From: Aeromonas taiwanensis
GTDB taxonomy: Bacteria > Pseudomonadota > Gammaproteobacteria > Enterobacterales > Aeromonadaceae
Assembly: GCF_000820165.1 (NCBI RefSeq)
Contig: NZ_CDDD01000072.1
Span: forward strand, 1 to 64,000
DNA length: 64,000 bases
Reading direction: 5' to 3'
Positions within the stretch are counted from its first letter, which is position 1, and every line of letters begins with the position of its first letter. Positions 9,314 to 21,941 of this stretch are shown piece after piece. The notes beneath the pieces are model-generated. The model made no database searches. It was not told the origin of the DNA and worked only from the letters and a program-made list of their open reading frames with translations. The position numbers and the translations under genes are program-made.

Positions 9314-10195
9314 ATGACCGACGATCACCCTAGTACCGGCTCGCCGAAGAAAACCTGGCTCGACAAGCTCAGCCAACTCTTCCAGGGCGAGCCCAAAGAC
9401 CGCAACGATCTGGTGGAAGTCATCGCCGATGCCGAAGAGCGGGACCTCATCGATCAGGACACCAAGGACATGATCGAGGGCGTGCTCGAAATTGCCGAGC
9501 TGCGCGTGCGCGACATCATGATCCCCCGCTCCCAGATGGTGACCATCGAGAAGTCCCAACCGGTGGACGAGTTCCTGCCCGTCATCATCGAATCCGGCCA
9601 CTCCCGTTTCCCTGTTATCAACGAAGACAAGGATCACGTGGAGGGCATACTGCTCGCCAAGGATCTGCTGCCATTCGGCTTTGGCGGCCATCACGCCAGC
9701 GAACCGCTGCAGCTCGAGAAGATCCTGCGCCCCACCGTCATCGTGCCGGAGAGCAAGCGGGTCGATCGCCTGCTCAAGGAGTTCCGGGAAGAGCGCTACC
9801 ACATGGCCATCGTGGTGGACGAGTTTGGCGGTGTCTCCGGCCTCGTGACCATCGAGGACATCCTGGAACTCATCGTCGGCGAAATCGACGACGAGTTCGA
9901 CGACATCGAGGACGAGCCCGAAGAGATCCGCCGCATCAGCAAACGGGTCTTCTCCATCAGCGCTCTCACCGAGATCGAGGACTTCAACGACTTCTTCGGC
10001 ACCCAGTTCAGCGATGAAGAGGTGGATACCGTGGGCGGTCTGGTGATGCACGCCTTCAGCCACCTGCCCAAGAAGGGCGAGGAGATCGAGCTCGACGGCT
10101 ACCTGTTCAAGGTGATGCACGCGGACCGTCGCCGCCTGCAGCAGCTGCAGGTGAAGATCCCGGAACATCACGCGGCGGCCCAGCCGGAGTCCTGA
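9314..10195 (+). CDS. ybeX: CorC/YbeX CBS-domain protein
   Basis: A 293-residue soluble protein with two CBS domains (~residues 65-190, beginning RVRDIMIPRSQMV) and a C-terminal CorC_HlyC transporter-associated domain (~205-285, containing DTVGGLVMHAFSHLP). It is named for a proposed role in Mg2+/Co2+ efflux with CorA. E. coli ybeX is also linked to ribosome metabolism through its operon partners ybeZ and ybeY, and the same order holds here. The CBS pair probably binds an adenine nucleotide. The ATG at 9314 follows AAGAGAGAAA. The gene is followed by a clear terminator, so lnt may be only partly co-transcribed. Confidence 0.93.
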   Translation: MTDDHPSTGSPKKTWLDKLSQLFQGEPKDRNDLVEVIADAEERDLIDQDTKDMIEGVLEIAELRVRDIMIPRSQMVTIEKSQPVDEFLPVIIESGHSRFPVINEDKDHVEGILLAKDLLPFGFGGHHASEPLQLEKILRPTVIVPESKRVDRLLKEFREERYHMAIVVDEFGGVSGLVTIEDILELIVGEIDDEFDDIEDEPEEIRRISKRVFSISALTEIEDFNDFFGTQFSDEEVDTVGGLVMHAFSHLPKKGEEIELDGYLFKVMHADRRRLQQLQVKIPEHHAAAQPES

Positions 10196-10220
10196 TCCCG
10201 CGCAGCCCGCTTCGTCAATC

Positions 10221-10250
10221 AACGCCCCTCTGACCAGGGGCGTTTGTTTT
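10221..10250 (+). terminator. Rho-independent terminator after ybeX
   Basis: A 9-bp stem (AACGCCCCT / AGGGGCGTT) with a 6-base loop is followed by TGTTTTT. It lies between ybeX and lnt. Confidence 0.75.
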
Positions 10251-10379
10251 TGACCCCCTTGCCCGTTCCCCGGGCCCCCTCACGACGTCCGCCGCCGCGA
10301 GGCTCGCCGTTGGCGTGCTTTGCGGTTAAGATGTCGGCCATTCCATTTTCATTCAGCCCAATTCGAGCCCCGATCTCCC

Positions 10380-11909
10380 GTGAAATCGAAACTCCTGACA
10401 AGCCTGTGCGCCCTGGCCTCTGGTGCCATCGCCGTGCTGGCCTTCTCCCCCTTCGGCTACTGGCCTCTGGTGATCCCCTCCCTGCTCGGTCTCTACGCCC
10501 TGCTGGACAAGGCCACCCCCAAACAGGCTGCCTGGCGCGGCTTCGGCTACGCCATGGGTCTGTTCCTGCCCGGACAGTGGTGGATCCACGTCAGCATGAC
10601 GGAGTTTGGCGGCATCCCGCTGCCGGCCGCCTTCGTGCTGCTGGCCGGGCTCTGCGCCTATCTGTCGCTCTATCCGACCCTGGCCTGCTGGCTCTTCGCC
10701 CGCTTCTTCGCGGGTCGCCACTGGAGCCGCTGGCTGCTCGCCTTCCCGGCGCTCTGGCTGATGGCCGACTGGCTGCGGGGCTGGGTGATGACGGGCTATC
10801 CCTGGCTCTGGTTTGGCTATACCCAGATAGACGGCCCCCTCAAGGGGTTCGCCCCCATCCTCGGGGTGCAGGGCATCACCCTCGCCCTGCTCTTGACCGC
10901 CTCCGCCCTCTGGCTGACTTGGCAGAGCCGCAAGCCGGCCTGGCTGCTGCTGCCGGTCGCCCTGGTGGGCGGTGCCCAGGGGCTGATGCAGCTCAACTGG
11001 GTGACCCGGGGCGAACCGGTCAAGGTCGCCCTGGTGCAGGGCAACATCGCCCAGTCCCTCAAGTGGGATCCGGAGGCCCTGGTGCCGACGGTACGCACCT
11101 ATCAGGATCTCAGCCGCGAGAACCAGGACGCCGACATCATCGTCTGGCCCGAATCGGCGATCCCGGCCATCGAGAAGGAGATGGGTACCTATCTGGAGAG
11201 CCTGGACAAGGCGATGAAGGTGAACGACACCGGCCTGCTGGCGGGCATCATCCATTACGATCTGAAACAGCAGCGCTTCTACAACACCGTGCTCGGCATG
11301 GGGGTACAGGATGCCGAGGGCAAGGAGTCCTACTACTACGAGCACAAGAACCGCTACTACAAGTACCACCTGCTGCCCATCGGCGAGTTCGTGCCCTTTG
11401 AAGATCTGCTGCGCCCCATTGCCCCCTTCTTCAACCTGCCCATGTCCTCCTTCAGCCGGGGTGACGAGGTGCAGCCGAACCTGATCGCCAAGGGGCTCAA
11501 GTTCGCCGCCGCCATCTGCTACGAGATCATCTTCCCGGACGAGGTGCGCCGCAACGTGCAGCCGGACACCGACTTCCTGCTGACCGTCTCGAACGATGCC
11601 TGGTTCGGCACCAGTATCGGCCCCTGGCAGCACATGGAGATCGCCCGCATGCGCGCCCTCGAGCTCGCCCGCCCGCTGCTGCGCGACACCAACACCGGCA
11701 TCACCATCGTCACCGAAATCGACGGCAGCATCATCGCCCAGCTGCCGCAGTTCGAGGCCGGGGTGCTGCGCGCCGAGGTGCGCCCGGCCCACGGCGTGAC
11801 CCCCTATCTGCGCTTTGGCAGCTGGCCCATGTATGGCATCGCCGCCCTGCTGCTGGGGCTGGGGCTGGTCCTGCGCCCCCGCGCCCATCCCTGGGCACGC
11901 AAGGGCTGA
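10380..11909 (+). CDS. lnt: Apolipoprotein N-acyltransferase Lnt
   Basis: A 509-residue inner-membrane enzyme that transfers a third acyl chain onto the N-terminal cysteine of lipoproteins, the last step before Lol export. The first ~210 residues form several transmembrane helices. A periplasmic nitrilase-fold domain follows. The catalytic triad is present as Glu258 (VWPESAIP), Lys328 (YYKYHLLPIGE) and Cys380 (AAAICYEII), matching the spacing of the E. coli Glu-Lys-Cys set. I use GTG at 10380, which begins just before the first membrane helix. The frame is open to a TTG at 10320, but that would add an arginine-rich stretch with no precedent. The ribosome binding site is weak. Confidence 0.94.
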   Translation: MKSKLLTSLCALASGAIAVLAFSPFGYWPLVIPSLLGLYALLDKATPKQAAWRGFGYAMGLFLPGQWWIHVSMTEFGGIPLPAAFVLLAGLCAYLSLYPTLACWLFARFFAGRHWSRWLLAFPALWLMADWLRGWVMTGYPWLWFGYTQIDGPLKGFAPILGVQGITLALLLTASALWLTWQSRKPAWLLLPVALVGGAQGLMQLNWVTRGEPVKVALVQGNIAQSLKWDPEALVPTVRTYQDLSRENQDADIIVWPESAIPAIEKEMGTYLESLDKAMKVNDTGLLAGIIHYDLKQQRFYNTVLGMGVQDAEGKESYYYEHKNRYYKYHLLPIGEFVPFEDLLRPIAPFFNLPMSSFSRGDEVQPNLIAKGLKFAAAICYEIIFPDEVRRNVQPDTDFLLTVSNDAWFGTSIGPWQHMEIARMRALELARPLLRDTNTGITIVTEIDGSIIAQLPQFEAGVLRAEVRPAHGVTPYLRFGSWPMYGIAALLLGLGLVLRPRAHPWARKG

Positions 11910-11930
11910 GGTAGCACAAGGCAGATAAAC

Positions 11931-11958
11931 AAGAGAGGCGCCCAGGGGCGCCTCTCTT
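11931..11958 (+). terminator. Terminator after lnt
   Basis: A perfect 12-bp stem (AAGAGAGGCGCC / GGCGCCTCTCTT) with a 4-base loop lies 22 bases after the lnt stop. The tail is CTGTTC, so T-poor, but the stem is very stable. Confidence 0.7.
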
Positions 11959-11977
11959 CTGTTCAGTCTGATATCCG

Positions 11978-12137
11978 CTCAGAACCTGTTCAGGCTCTGC
12001 AACGAGAGGTCGTCAGCAAGGTAAAGAGCAGCGCAGGAACCGGAGCGTATAGATATACGTGAGCACCCTCGGTTACAGACAAGCGAGCAGCACATGAGCC
12101 TTGATCGCGGCCTCGCAGCAAGAGTGTGGACAGGTTC

Positions 12138-12141
<4 letters not shown>
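11978..12141. mobile_element. MITE-like element with terminal inverted repeats (~164 bp)
   Basis: The ends form an imperfect inverted repeat: CTCAGAACCTGTTCAGGCTC on the left and, read inward from the right, CTGAGAACCTGTCCACACTC (16 of 20 match). The interior has no open frame but contains a small palindrome (CGTATA GA TATACG, 12046-12059) next to GCAGGAACCGGAGCG, a sequence type I associate with dispersed repeats in gammaproteobacteria. The element sits between the lnt terminator and the end of ybeL, and its right repeat contains the ybeL stop codon. No obvious direct target duplication is visible. It would be non-autonomous, moved by a transposase elsewhere. Confidence 0.6.
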
Positions 12142-15435
<3,294 letters not shown>

Positions 15436-15552
15436 TGCCATACCGCCTGGCCATGCAGGCTGACTGTCTGGTTGCCAAGCGGTCACAGCAAACGGATGAC
15501 AACGGCGGGCCCTGCGCCCGCCGCTCTTCCCTTCATGCAAAGAGGATTTTTT

Positions 15553-16035
15553 ATGGGCACCATCTTCACTCGCTGGATGGCCATCCTGCTGGCAGGGCTG
15601 CTGCTGCAGGCCTGCGGTTTTCAGATGCGGGGCACCGCCATTCCCCCCGAGTTGATGACCATGAAAGTGGTCGGTGACAACAAGAGCGACTTCTACCGGC
15701 TGGTCACCACCCGCCTCAAGGCGGCCGGCGTGCAGCTCGCCGACAAGGAGGGCATCCCGGTGCTGACCCTCGGCACTGTGAGCAGCAGCAGCCAGGTCGC
15801 CTCCGTCGATTCCATCGGCCAGGATCGCGAATACCTGCTGGGCTACAGCACCCAGTTCACCGTGGTCGTGCCGGGCCAGCCGACCCAGGTCTTCCCCATC
15901 ACCTTCAACCGCAGCTTCCTGAACAAGCCGGATGCGGCGCTCGCCTCCTCCCGCGAGCAGGAGCAGCTCGGCAAGGAGATGCAGGAACAGGCCGCCAACT
16001 TGGTGATCCGCCAGCTCAGCCAGGTCAAGTTCTGA
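15553..16035 (+). CDS. lptE: LPS-assembly lipoprotein LptE
   Basis: A 160-residue outer-membrane lipoprotein that plugs the LptD barrel and helps insert lipopolysaccharide. The signal peptide (MAILLAGLLLQAC) places the lipidated cysteine at residue 21, followed by the conserved GFQMRG. Most of the mature chain fits the LptE fold. The ATG at 15553 has AGAGGA upstream; the longer frame from 15472 is rejected because it would bury the signal peptide. The gene lies between leuS and holA as in E. coli. Its last ~45 bases are imperfectly repeated downstream (see the repeat entry). Confidence 0.93.
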   Translation: MGTIFTRWMAILLAGLLLQACGFQMRGTAIPPELMTMKVVGDNKSDFYRLVTTRLKAAGVQLADKEGIPVLTLGTVSSSSQVASVDSIGQDREYLLGYSTQFTVVVPGQPTQVFPITFNRSFLNKPDAALASSREQEQLGKEMQEQAANLVIRQLSQVKF

Positions 16036-16105
16036 TGGGGATCTATCCGACCGCCGGACTGGTGATCCATCAACCCCAGTCAGGTCAGATTCTGATGCAG
16101 GTATC
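16001..16105 (+). repeat. Imperfect tandem copy of the lptE 3' end
   Basis: The segment from TGGTGATCC through CAGGTCAAGTTCTGATG (from 16001, covering the lptE stop) recurs about 59-60 bases downstream as TGGTGATCC ... CAGGTCAGATTCTGATG (from 16060). Both copies run into a GGT/GGATCT-like stretch. The second copy includes a second TTCTGATG and ends just before the holA start. It looks like a diverged tandem duplication spanning the lptE stop and the holA translation start region. Confidence 0.6.
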
Positions 16106-16108
16106 TTG

Positions 16109-17143
16109 ATGAGAGTCTATCCCGAGCAGTTCGCGGACCATCTCAAGGCAGGGCTCAAGCCCTGCTATCTCATTTTTGGGGACGAGCCCCTGCTCAAGCT
16201 CGAAGCCATCGACGCCGTGCGCCAGATGGCGCGCAAGCAGGGCTTCGATGAACGCCACAGCTTCGTGGTGGAAGCCGGGCTGGACTGGAACCAGGTCCAT
16301 GACGCCTGCCAGGCCATGAGCCTCTTCTCCGCCCGCCAGATCATCGAGCTGGAGCTGCCGGCCAAGGTCGACAAGGACTTGGCCGCCCGCATCAGCGAGA
16401 TCGGCAAGCAGCTCCACCCCGATCTGCTGCTGGTGCTCAGCGGCGCTCGCCTCAACCAGACCCAGATGAAGGCAGCCTGGTTCGACAAGCTGAGTCAGAG
16501 CGGCACCTATGTCCCGGTCAACCACCCCGAGCCCCGCTTCTTCCCGCGCTGGATGAGCGCACGGTTTCAACGCTTCGGTCTCAAGGCGATGCCGGATGCG
16601 GTCAACTTCATGTGTCACGCTTACGAGGGCAACCTGCTGGCCGCGAGCCAGGAGATAGAGAAGCTGACCCTGCTCTCGCCCCCCCAGCCGATCACGGTCG
16701 CCTACCTGCAGGAAACCATCATCCGCCACGCCCACTTCACCCCGTTCCAGCTGGTCGATACCCTGCTGGAGGGCAAGGTGAACCGGGCCCAGCGCATCCT
16801 GCTGGCCCTGCGCGCCGAGGGCACCGAGCCCGGCATGCTGGCCTGGACCCTGTGCCGCGAGCTGGAACAGCTCACCGAGCTGGCGCTGGCCGCCCGCGCC
16901 GGGCAACCCCTGGTGGAACACTTCACCCGATTGCGCATCTGGCAGAGCCGCCAGCAGCTCATCCAGCAGGCCCTGACCCGACTCCCCTTTGCCAAGCTGC
17001 AGCAGCTGTGGCAACTGATGGCGCAACTGGACGACGCCCAGCGCCGCTTCGATACCGAAGGGGCCTGGCTGATGCTGCAGACCATCGCCCTCGGTTTTCG
17101 CGATGGCGCCCCCCTGCCTTTGCTGGAGGCGGATCCATGCTGA
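16109..17143 (+). CDS. holA: DNA polymerase III subunit delta
   Basis: A 344-residue clamp-loader delta subunit, the wrench that opens the beta sliding clamp. The N terminus MRVYPEQFADHLKAGLKPCY and the following LIFGDEPLLKLEAID match the family, as does the three-domain length. The AAA+-like domain lacks a functional Walker motif, as expected for delta. The ATG at 16109 is preferred over a TTG one codon earlier because it aligns with the E. coli start. Its upstream region is the duplicated lptE tail. The stop overlaps the nadD start by seven bases. Confidence 0.95.
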   Translation: MRVYPEQFADHLKAGLKPCYLIFGDEPLLKLEAIDAVRQMARKQGFDERHSFVVEAGLDWNQVHDACQAMSLFSARQIIELELPAKVDKDLAARISEIGKQLHPDLLLVLSGARLNQTQMKAAWFDKLSQSGTYVPVNHPEPRFFPRWMSARFQRFGLKAMPDAVNFMCHAYEGNLLAASQEIEKLTLLSPPQPITVAYLQETIIRHAHFTPFQLVDTLLEGKVNRAQRILLALRAEGTEPGMLAWTLCRELEQLTELALAARAGQPLVEHFTRLRIWQSRQQLIQQALTRLPFAKLQQLWQLMAQLDDAQRRFDTEGAWLMLQTIALGFRDGAPLPLLEADPC

Positions 17144-17820
17144 AAGCGCCCATCGGCATCCTCGGCGGTACCTTCGATCCCATCCACATCGGCCACCTGA
17201 GGCCTGCCATCGAGGCCCGCGAGGCCCTGGGCCTGGCCGAGGTGAGGCTGCTCCCGAACCACATCCCGCCCCACCGCGCCAATCCGTTCTGCTCCAGCGA
17301 GCAGCGCCTGGCCATGGTCAGGCTGGCGGCAGCGGAGAACCCGGGATTCGTGGTGGACGAGCGGGAGCTCAAGCGGGACACTCCCTCCTGGACCATCGAC
17401 ACCCTCATCGAGCTGAAACGCGATCTGCCTGATACCCCGCTCTGCTTCCTGATGGGGATGGACTCCCTGCTCGGCTTGCCGAGCTGGCACCGCTGGCGGG
17501 AGCTGCTCGACCATGCCCACCTGGTGGTGAGTATCCGCCCCGGCTGGCAGCCGGACTATCCAGCCCCCATCGCCAAGTTGCTGGCCCGCCACCAGACCCG
17601 CGAGGTGGCAGATCTGCACCGGCTGCGCCACGGCCGCATCTGGCTGGCAGACAACCTGCCCATCGAGCTGTCGGCCACGGGGCTGCGGGCTCTGCTGGCG
17701 GCGGGGCGGGATCCCCGCTATCTGCTGCCCGCAACGGTTGCCGACTACATCCGGCAGCACGGGCTCTATCAACCGTCGGCGGGGTCATCCGCAGAAGAGG
17801 GCTTCGAGCCGACACCTTGA
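17137..17820 (+). CDS. nadD: Nicotinate-nucleotide adenylyltransferase NadD
   Basis: A 227-residue enzyme that joins nicotinate mononucleotide and ATP to form deamido-NAD. The nucleotidyltransferase signature GGTFDPIHIGH occupies residues 10-20. The second motif SATGLR near the C terminus matches the (S/T)xxxxR ATP-binding loop. A short tail (SSAEEGFEPTP) extends past the usual end. The ATG at 17137 lies inside the end of holA, so translation is coupled. The order leuS-lptE-holA-nadD is ancestral in gammaproteobacteria. Confidence 0.95.
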   Translation: MLKAPIGILGGTFDPIHIGHLRPAIEAREALGLAEVRLLPNHIPPHRANPFCSSEQRLAMVRLAAAENPGFVVDERELKRDTPSWTIDTLIELKRDLPDTPLCFLMGMDSLLGLPSWHRWRELLDHAHLVVSIRPGWQPDYPAPIAKLLARHQTREVADLHRLRHGRIWLADNLPIELSATGLRALLAAGRDPRYLLPATVADYIRQHGLYQPSAGSSAEEGFEPTP

Positions 17821-17947
17821 GGCGTAGCCGGCACAGACCCGACTATTGTCAGGACCGGTTGCGCACTATAGTGATCCTTGAGGGGCTGCCCTTGCGACAT
17901 GGCGGCCCGCACCTTCCCGTTGCCAGGCTGGGAAACGGGAGTGACCA

Positions 17948-17956
17948 TGATATAAT
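17948..17956 (+). promoter_or_regulatory. Extended -10 promoter element for rsfS operon
   Basis: TGATATAAT is an exact extended -10 (TGn plus TATAAT at 17951-17956), 37 bases before the rsfS start. No good -35 lies at 17 bases, which is common for extended -10 promoters. Confidence 0.5.
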
Positions 17957-17992
17957 CCGCCGCCCTCTGGCGCCGGAAGACAGGAGAAGACA

Positions 17993-18331
17993 TTGCAAGG
18001 CCAAGAATTGCTCGCCTTTATCGTCGACAAGATCGATGACATGAAAGGCCGCGACATCATCACCCTCGATGTACGCGGCAAATCCAGCATCACGGACACC
18101 ATGATCATCTGCTCCGGCAACTCCAATCGTCATGTCAGTGCCATCGCCCACAACCTCGCCAGCGAGGCGCGCCATGCCGGCCTCGATCTGCTGAGCGTGG
18201 AAGGGGAACTCACCGGCGAATGGGTGCTGGTGGACATGGGGTCTGTCATCGTCCACGTGATGCAGGATGAGTATCGCGACTTCTACCAACTGGAAAAACT
18301 CTGGAGCGGCGCCGCTCAGATGAATTCGTAA
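17993..18331 (+). CDS. rsfS: Ribosomal silencing factor RsfS
   Basis: A 112-residue protein that binds L14 on the large subunit and blocks subunit joining during starvation. Conserved segments include [28 protein letters not shown] and the [19 protein letters not shown] terminus. The start is TTG at 17993, with AGGAG seven bases upstream. It yields [10 protein letters not shown], matching the E. coli N terminus MQGKALQDF. It forms a tight pair with rlmH, 24 bases downstream. Confidence 0.95.
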   Translation: MQGQELLAFIVDKIDDMKGRDIITLDVRGKSSITDTMIICSGNSNRHVSAIAHNLASEARHAGLDLLSVEGELTGEWVLVDMGSVIVHVMQDEYRDFYQLEKLWSGAAQMNS

Positions 18332-18355
18332 TAAAGGGCGACAGCGTAACCAAAG

Positions 18356-18823
18356 ATGAAAATCCAGTTGATTGCCGTGGGCACCAAGATGCCTGCCTGG
18401 GTAGAGCATGGCTTCGAAGAGTATCGTCGCCGCTTCCCCAAAGACATGCCGTTCGAACTCCTCGAGATAGGCGCAGGCAAGCGCGGCAAGAATGCCGACA
18501 TTCCCCGCATCCTGCAGAAGGAGGGGGAAGCCATGCTGGCGGCCGCCGGCCGCTCGCGCATCGTGACCCTGGACATTCCGGGCAAGCCCTGGACCACGGA
18601 GCAGCTCGCCGTGCAACTGGAAGCCTGGAAGCTCGATGGCCGGGACGTGGCGCTGTTGGTGGGCGGCCCGGAAGGGCTCTCCCCCGAGTGCAAGGCCGCC
18701 GCCGAACAGAGCTGGTCCCTGTCGCCCCTGACCCTGCCCCATCCGCTGGTGCGGGTCCTGGTGGCCGAGAGCCTCTATCGAGCCTGGAGCATCACCACCA
18801 ATCACCCGTATCACAGAGAGTGA
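18356..18823 (+). CDS. rlmH: 23S rRNA pseudouridine-1915 N3-methyltransferase RlmH
   Basis: A 155-residue SPOUT methyltransferase acting on pseudouridine 1915 in helix 69 of 23S rRNA within assembled 70S ribosomes. The trefoil-knot SAM site is visible as [12 protein letters not shown], and the conserved C terminus is [20 protein letters not shown]. The length is the same as E. coli RlmH. Co-transcription with rsfS upstream, and probably with mrdA downstream, follows the E. coli order. Confidence 0.97.
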   Translation: MKIQLIAVGTKMPAWVEHGFEEYRRRFPKDMPFELLEIGAGKRGKNADIPRILQKEGEAMLAAAGRSRIVTLDIPGKPWTTEQLAVQLEAWKLDGRDVALLVGGPEGLSPECKAAAEQSWSLSPLTLPHPLVRVLVAESLYRAWSITTNHPYHRE

Positions 18824-18928
18824 CCCATGCAGAGCCTATGCATTCCGCTCACCCGCCCGGCCCCCGGAGCCTGAGCATGCCTATCCGTACCGTCACTCTC
18901 CATCACACGTCAGCCATAAGGTAACGGC

Positions 18929-20845
18929 ATGCTGAAGAATCGCATCGAAATGCGCGATCACAGTGCCGAGGGACGTCTGTTCTTCCGGCGCACCCTGGTC
19001 GCCTACATCGGCATGGTCGTGCTCATGCTGGTGCTGCTGGGCAACCTCTACTACCTGCAGGTAGAGTCTTACGACACCTACCAGACCCGTTCCAACGACA
19101 ACCGCATCCGCGTCGTGCCGGTGGCACCGCCCCGCGGCCTGATCTACGACGCCAACGGCGTGCTGCTGGCGGAAAACCGCCCCGTCTATAGCCTGGAAAT
19201 CGTACCGGAAGAGACCGAGAACCTGGAGAAGACCGCCGACGATCTCATCACCCTGCTGGCCCTGCCGGAAGGGACCAAGGAGAAGTTCCTGGCGGAGGTG
19301 AAGCGCCAGCGCCGCTTCAAGCCCGTGCCCCTGTACGAGAAGCTGAGCGAGTACCAGGTCGCCCTCTTCTCGGTCAACCAGCACAACTACCCGGGAGCCA
19401 GCATCGAGGCCTACCTCAAGCGCTACTACCCGTTTGGCGACACCCTGACCCATGCCCTGGGCTACGTGGCCAAGATCAACACCCGCGACGTGGAGCGCCT
19501 CGAGAAGGAGGAAAAACTCGCCAACTACGCCGCCACCAAGGACATCGGCAAGCAGGGGGTGGAGAAGTTCTACGAGGATCAGCTGCACGGCGTGGCGGGC
19601 TACCAGGAGGTCGAGGTGAACAACCGCGGCCGGGTGGTGCGCACCCTCAAGTTCCAGCCCCCCGAGCCCGGCAAGGACATCTACCTCAACATCGACATCC
19701 GCCTGCAGTTGAAGGCGCAGGAGCTGCTGGCCGGTCGCCGGGGTGCCATCGTGATGATGGAGCCCAACACCGGCGCCATCCTCGCCATGGAATCAAGCCC
19801 GAGCTACGACCCCAACCTGTTCGTGACCGGTATCTCCAGCACCAACTACTCGGCGCTGCTCAACGATCCCGCCCGGCCTCTGGTGAACCGCACCACCCAG
19901 GGCATCTATGCCCCTGCTTCCACCGTCAAGCCCATGATGGCGGTGATGGGGCTGAACGAGGGGGCCATCACCCCCAACTATCGCTACTTCGGCGGGCCCA
20001 GCTTCTCCATCCCGGGCACCACCAAGAAGTTCCGCGACTGGCGTCGCTGGGGTCATGGCTGGCTCGACGTCTACCGCGCCATCGAGGTATCGGCTGACAC
20101 CTACTTCTACGATCTCGCCTACCGGGTCGGCATCGACAAGATCAACAGCTACATGACCCGCTTCGGCTTCGGTCAGTACAGCGGCGTCGATCTCTACGAG
20201 GAGACCAAGGGGGTCATGCCGTCGCGCGACTGGAAGATGGCGCGCTGGCGCCAGCCCTGGTACCAGGGTGACACCATCTCCATCGGCATCGGCCAGGGCT
20301 ACTGGAGCGCCACTCCGATCCAGCTCGCCAAGGCCATCAGCATCCTGACACAGAACGGTCACGATGTGACACCGCACCTGCTCAAGAGCACCGCCTCGTC
20401 GGACGGCGTGGTCAACGCCCCCATCAACCCGAACGTGGCCATCGCCGCCAAGAGCGACACCTACTGGCAGGTGGCCAAGGACGGCATGTGGCGCGTCATC
20501 AACGGCCACGAGGGAACGGGACGCCGCGCCTTCGCCAACACCCCCTACAAGGCGGCAGGCAAGTCCGGCACCGCCCAGGTGGTGGGCCTCAAGGAGAACC
20601 AGGTCTACAACGCGGCCACCACCAAGGTGGAGCACCGCGACAACGCCCTGTTCGTCGCCTTCGCCCCCTTCGAGGCGCCCAAGGCCGTGGTCGCCCTGGT
20701 GCTGGAGAACGCCGGGGGTGGCAGCGCCATGGCGGCGCCGGTCGCCCGCCACATGCTGGACGCCTACCTGCTTCCGCCCGAGCCCCAGCTGCCACCGGCA
20801 CCGGAAAAGCCGTCCCAACCGAGCGAGGTCGTTCCCAATGAGTAA
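18929..20845 (+). CDS. mrdA: Penicillin-binding protein 2, elongasome transpeptidase
   Basis: A 638-residue class B PBP that cross-links lateral-wall peptidoglycan as partner of RodA. A single N-terminal transmembrane helix (~residues 24-45) precedes the pedestal domain (~60-240) and the transpeptidase domain. The active-site Ser331 sits in STVK (331-334), SAD begins the second motif ([11 protein letters not shown]), and KSG is at 545-547. The C terminus is proline-rich. The ATG at 18929 follows GGTAACGGC, a modest ribosome binding site. The last codons overlap the mrdB start by eight bases. Confidence 0.97.
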   Translation: MLKNRIEMRDHSAEGRLFFRRTLVAYIGMVVLMLVLLGNLYYLQVESYDTYQTRSNDNRIRVVPVAPPRGLIYDANGVLLAENRPVYSLEIVPEETENLEKTADDLITLLALPEGTKEKFLAEVKRQRRFKPVPLYEKLSEYQVALFSVNQHNYPGASIEAYLKRYYPFGDTLTHALGYVAKINTRDVERLEKEEKLANYAATKDIGKQGVEKFYEDQLHGVAGYQEVEVNNRGRVVRTLKFQPPEPGKDIYLNIDIRLQLKAQELLAGRRGAIVMMEPNTGAILAMESSPSYDPNLFVTGISSTNYSALLNDPARPLVNRTTQGIYAPASTVKPMMAVMGLNEGAITPNYRYFGGPSFSIPGTTKKFRDWRRWGHGWLDVYRAIEVSADTYFYDLAYRVGIDKINSYMTRFGFGQYSGVDLYEETKGVMPSRDWKMARWRQPWYQGDTISIGIGQGYWSATPIQLAKAISILTQNGHDVTPHLLKSTASSDGVVNAPINPNVAIAAKSDTYWQVAKDGMWRVINGHEGTGRRAFANTPYKAAGKSGTAQVVGLKENQVYNAATTKVEHRDNALFVAFAPFEAPKAVVALVLENAGGGSAMAAPVARHMLDAYLLPPEPQLPPAPEKPSQPSEVVPNE

Positions 20846-21941
20846 TTCTGCCCGCCAGCAGAGCATCTGGTACAAGCTGCACATCGATCTGCCGCTGCTG
20901 CTCGGTCTGCTGGCCCTGATGACCCTCTCCATGGTCGTGCTCTACTCGGCATCGGGGCAGAGTGTTGACGCCATCGTGCGCCAGCTGGTGCGCGGCGGTC
21001 TGGCCTTCGCCCTGATGATCGGCATGGCCCAGCTGCCCCCTTCCCTCTACGCCCGCTGGTCGGTGCCCCTGTTCGCCGTGGTGGTGCTGCTGCTCATCGC
21101 GGTGGACGTGTTCGGTCACATCGGCAAGGGGGCCCAGCGCTGGCTGGACCTCGGCTTCATGAAGTTCCAGCCCTCCGAGGTGATGAAGCTCTCCATGCCC
21201 ATCATGGTGGCCGCCTGGCTCAGCCGCCATTCGCTGCCCCCCAAGTTCAGCCACGTGATGATCGCCCTGGTGATGGTGCTGCTGCCCACCCTGCTGATCG
21301 CGGCCCAACCCGATCTCGGCACCTCCATCCTGGTGGCCGCCTCCGGCTTCTTCGTCATCTTCCTGGCGGGGATCAGCTGGTGGCTCATCGGGCTCGCGGT
21401 GCTGCTCATCTGCGCCTTCATGCCGGTGCTCTGGTTCTTCCTGATGCACGACTACCAGCGTCAGCGGGTGCTGATGCTGCTGGATCCCGAGAAGGACCCG
21501 CTCGGCCGCGGCTACCACATCATCCAGTCCAAGATTGCCATCGGCTCAGGGGGCGTGTTCGGCAAGGGCTGGCTGCAAGGCACCCAGTCCCAGCTGGAGT
21601 TTCTGCCCGAACGCCACACCGACTTTATCTTCGCCGTGTTCAGCGAGGAGTTCGGTCTGGTAGGGGTGGCCCTCCTGCTGGTGATCTACCTCTATATCAT
21701 CAGCCGCTGCCTCTTCATCTCCATGCAGGCCCAGAACAGCTTCGAACGCCTGCTGGGGGGCGCCCTGACCCTCACCTTCTTCGTCTATGTGTTCGTCAAC
21801 ATGGGCATGGTGAGTGGCATTCTGCCCGTGGTGGGGGTGCCCCTGCCGCTGGTGAGCTACGGCGGCACCTCCATGGTGACCCTGATGGCGGGCTTCGGCG
21901 TCCTGATGTCCATCCAGACCCACAGGCGCCTGCTCGCCTGA
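20838..21941 (+). CDS. mrdB: Rod-shape peptidoglycan glycosyltransferase RodA
   Basis: A 367-residue SEDS-family polytopic membrane protein with about ten transmembrane helices that polymerises lipid II for lateral wall growth together with PBP2. The SEDS hallmarks [10 protein letters not shown], the [21 protein letters not shown] loop region and [14 protein letters not shown] are all present. The ATG at 20838 overlaps the mrdA end (ATGAGTAA), and its stop overlaps the mltB start (TGATG), so the three genes are translationally coupled. Confidence 0.97.
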   Translation: MSNSARQQSIWYKLHIDLPLLLGLLALMTLSMVVLYSASGQSVDAIVRQLVRGGLAFALMIGMAQLPPSLYARWSVPLFAVVVLLLIAVDVFGHIGKGAQRWLDLGFMKFQPSEVMKLSMPIMVAAWLSRHSLPPKFSHVMIALVMVLLPTLLIAAQPDLGTSILVAASGFFVIFLAGISWWLIGLAVLLICAFMPVLWFFLMHDYQRQRVLMLLDPEKDPLGRGYHIIQSKIAIGSGGVFGKGWLQGTQSQLEFLPERHTDFIFAVFSEEFGLVGVALLLVIYLYIISRCLFISMQAQNSFERLLGGALTLTFFVYVFVNMGMVSGILPVVGVPLPLVSYGGTSMVTLMAGFGVLMSIQTHRRLLA

